Origin: Defluviitaleaceae bacterium
GTDB lineage: Bacteria > Bacillota > Clostridia > Lachnospirales > WQUN01
Length of the DNA stretch: 6,261 bases
Direction of reading: 5' to 3'
Assembly (NCBI GenBank): GCA_009783395.1
Contig: WRHA01000293.1
Location: 1-6,261 of the forward strand
The first letter of the stretch is position 1. Each line of letters opens with the position of its first letter. The notes beneath the pieces were generated by a model that saw only the letters and a program-made list of their open reading frames with translations, had not been told where the DNA came from and did no database searches. Both the position numbers and the translations under genes were made by a program. Positions 4,912 through 6,261 of the stretch are shown here, piece after piece.

Positions 4912-6261
4912 TCATCGGACTCGTACGGTTACTTGGGTGCCTTGTTCGATTTCGACGTCGGGCGCGGGAAACTGCTGAAATGCAGTGTATGTGGAGGCCG
5001 GAAGCGGAACAGAATTTTCATCGGACGGCTCGGCGTTGAATGTGCGGGGTTCGAAGTCGGCGGCGGGCGGCGGATCGGATCGCACGACCGAAATTACAGG
5101 CGTGAAGCCCGCTTCACGCAGTACATGCCCCGCCATCTCCTCCGTAAGGCCAACGACGTCCGGCACAATCCTCATTCGATCCGTTATTCGCGAATCGGGG
5201 TCGAGGTAGAAAATAATGGGCGCGTTTTCCGGTATGGGATGCCCCGCGGGCGGCCATGTGTGCGAAACAATTGTTCCGCCGCCGGACACTTGATAGCCGT
5301 TAACCGACATGTTTATCGCGGTGTTTACAGCCTCGATAAGGCGTTGCCCCGTGAAATCCAGCATCAAAGTGCCGATAATTTCGTCAACCGGAGGCTCGAT
5401 GATGCCCGCGGCAGGAATATTTTTTACGCGGATTAAATCAGTCAAAAAATCGCGCATAAGCGGCGGAACAACAGAGCTGGCAAAAAGCCTGTCGTCTTCA
5501 ATATGGTCGATTGTAAACAAAACAAGATATCGAGGGTTGTGTGCGGGCAGGAACGCGACGAAAGACAGGTTGTGGTCTCTGTTTTCGCGAATACCTTGCT
5601 GGGCAGTTCCCGTTTTTCCGCCGACATCGTGTCCGGGAATGTAGGAAAGCCTGCCCGTGCCGCCGTCATTGCCCGGTGTCGAAACAACGAGGCGCATTTC
5701 GTTTCGCATAAAATCCGACGTTTCCTGCGAAATAACGCGCCGAACATCTTGTTGCTGATTCCTTGTGTAAACGGGGTTTCCGTTTATATCGATGATTTGC
5801 GAAACAAAATGCGGCTGTCGCAAAAATCCGCCGTTTATTAGCGCGGCATATCCGTTTATAATTTGAATCGTTGTTGCATTAAAGCCCTGACCCATCGATG
5901 ATGTTGCCATTTCAACAGCATTCAGCATCGAAAGCGGATACATAACATGTCGGCTGGAAACCGCATCCTCGCCGGGGAAATCAATACCCGTACGCTCGCC
6001 GAAACCAAAATATCCACGATATGCATAAAATGTGTTGCGCCCCATCATTCGATTTATATCCGCCATCGCGAGGTTGCAAGAGCGATAAAGTGAGCGGCGA
6101 AGCGAAATATGCCCGCAGCCCCAATCGTTCCAGCAGTGAACAAACATCTCATGAATTTCGCGCACGCCTTCGCAAAAAAACGATGTGTGGCGCGTGATAA
6201 CGCCTTCCTCGATCGCGGCGGCAATAACAAAGGGCTTGAAAACAGAGCCGGGTTCGCTGCT
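4912..6261 (-). CDS. Class B penicillin-binding protein, SpoVD/FtsI type with PASTA repeats (5' end outside the window)
   Basis: The visible 449 residues are the C-terminal part of a peptidoglycan D,D-transpeptidase that cross-links cell wall peptides outside the membrane. The open frame runs to the right edge with no stop, so the membrane anchor and dimerisation domain lie beyond it. All three active-site motifs are present: SVFK within EPGSVFKPF (visible residues 3-11, catalytic Ser6), SCN (61-63) and KTGTA (216-220). After the transpeptidase domain come two PASTA-like units: a degenerate one at about 294-354, containing GTIVSHTWPPAG, and a clearer one at about 364-449, starting VPDVVGLTEEMAGHVLREAGF. 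C30, C43, C49 and C62 cluster around the active site as in SpoVD-like proteins. Downstream comes pfk with its own promoter rather than mur genes, so this copy is apparently outside the usual division and cell wall cluster. SpoVD versus a vegetative FtsI/PBP2 role cannot be settled here. Confidence 0.93.
   Translation of the reverse strand, partial: SSEPGSVFKPFVIAAAIEEGVITRHTSFFCEGVREIHEMFVHCWNDWGCGHISLRRSLYRSCNLAMADINRMMGRNTFYAYRGYFGFGERTGIDFPGEDAVSSRHVMYPLSMLNAVEMATSSMGQGFNATTIQIINGYAALINGGFLRQPHFVSQIIDINGNPVYTRNQQQDVRRVISQETSDFMRNEMRLVVSTPGNDGGTGRLSYIPGHDVGGKTGTAQQGIRENRDHNLSFVAFLPAHNPRYLVLFTIDHIEDDRLFASSVVPPLMRDFLTDLIRVKNIPAAGIIEPPVDEIIGTLMLDFTGQRLIEAVNTAINMSVNGYQVSGGGTIVSHTWPPAGHPIPENAPIIFYLDPDSRITDRMRIVPDVVGLTEEMAGHVLREAGFTPVISVVRSDPPPAADFEPRTFNAEPSDENSVPLPASTYTAFQQFPAPDVEIEQGTQVTVRVR

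Noticed and set aside
1..6261. CRISPR array, tRNA, rRNA, insertion sequence or defence system
   Set aside because: No spaced direct repeats, cloverleaf structure, transposase motif or defence-type domain was visible on either strand.

Overview
The window reads as a stretch of a bacterial chromosome with every recognisable gene on the minus strand, so transcription runs from the right end (6261) to the left (1). The content is mostly housekeeping. In order of transcription it holds the C-terminal two thirds or so of a class B penicillin-binding protein with PASTA-type repeats (cut by the right edge), a 6-phosphofructokinase, lipoprotein signal peptidase II (lspA), an RluA/RluD-type pseudouridine synthase, an ABC-type solute-binding lipoprotein, and a small VOC-fold protein.

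The likely host is a Gram-positive, Clostridia-like member of Bacillota. This is inferred from four things: lspA directly followed by an rluD-type gene with a 4-base overlap, a SpoVD/FtsI-like PBP with an SCN motif and PASTA repeats, an LspA with a VRDM active-site segment, and a solute-binding lipoprotein with no transporter genes beside it. Coding regions are of moderate GC, while spacers are rich in A and T runs. No phage, IS, CRISPR, tRNA or rRNA feature was seen.

Region by region: 4912-6261 is the PBP fragment, containing all three transpeptidase motifs. The 85-base spacer 4827-4911 carries a good sigma-A type promoter for pfk. pfk (3696-4826) appears to be its own transcription unit, because a strong hairpin with U runs on both sides lies at 3574-3601. 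The 174-base pfk-lspA spacer is unusually structured, with mutually exclusive hairpins. lspA and rluD (2137-3521) are translationally coupled. A 69-base spacer with a near-perfect inverted repeat precedes the lipoprotein gene (550-2067), whose stop codon touches a near-ideal Shine-Dalgarno sequence for the VOC gene (80-535). The left end (1-79) is low-complexity DNA with a possible weak terminator.

Functional links are modest. LspA would process the signal peptide of lipoproteins such as the solute-binding protein encoded just downstream. The lipoprotein/VOC pair looks like a small two-gene unit of unknown substrate. I did not find a convincing new biological system. The items most worth checking are the structured pfk-lspA spacer, the mixed ATP/PPi signature of the phosphofructokinase, the cysteine pattern of the PBP and the lipoprotein/VOC pairing.
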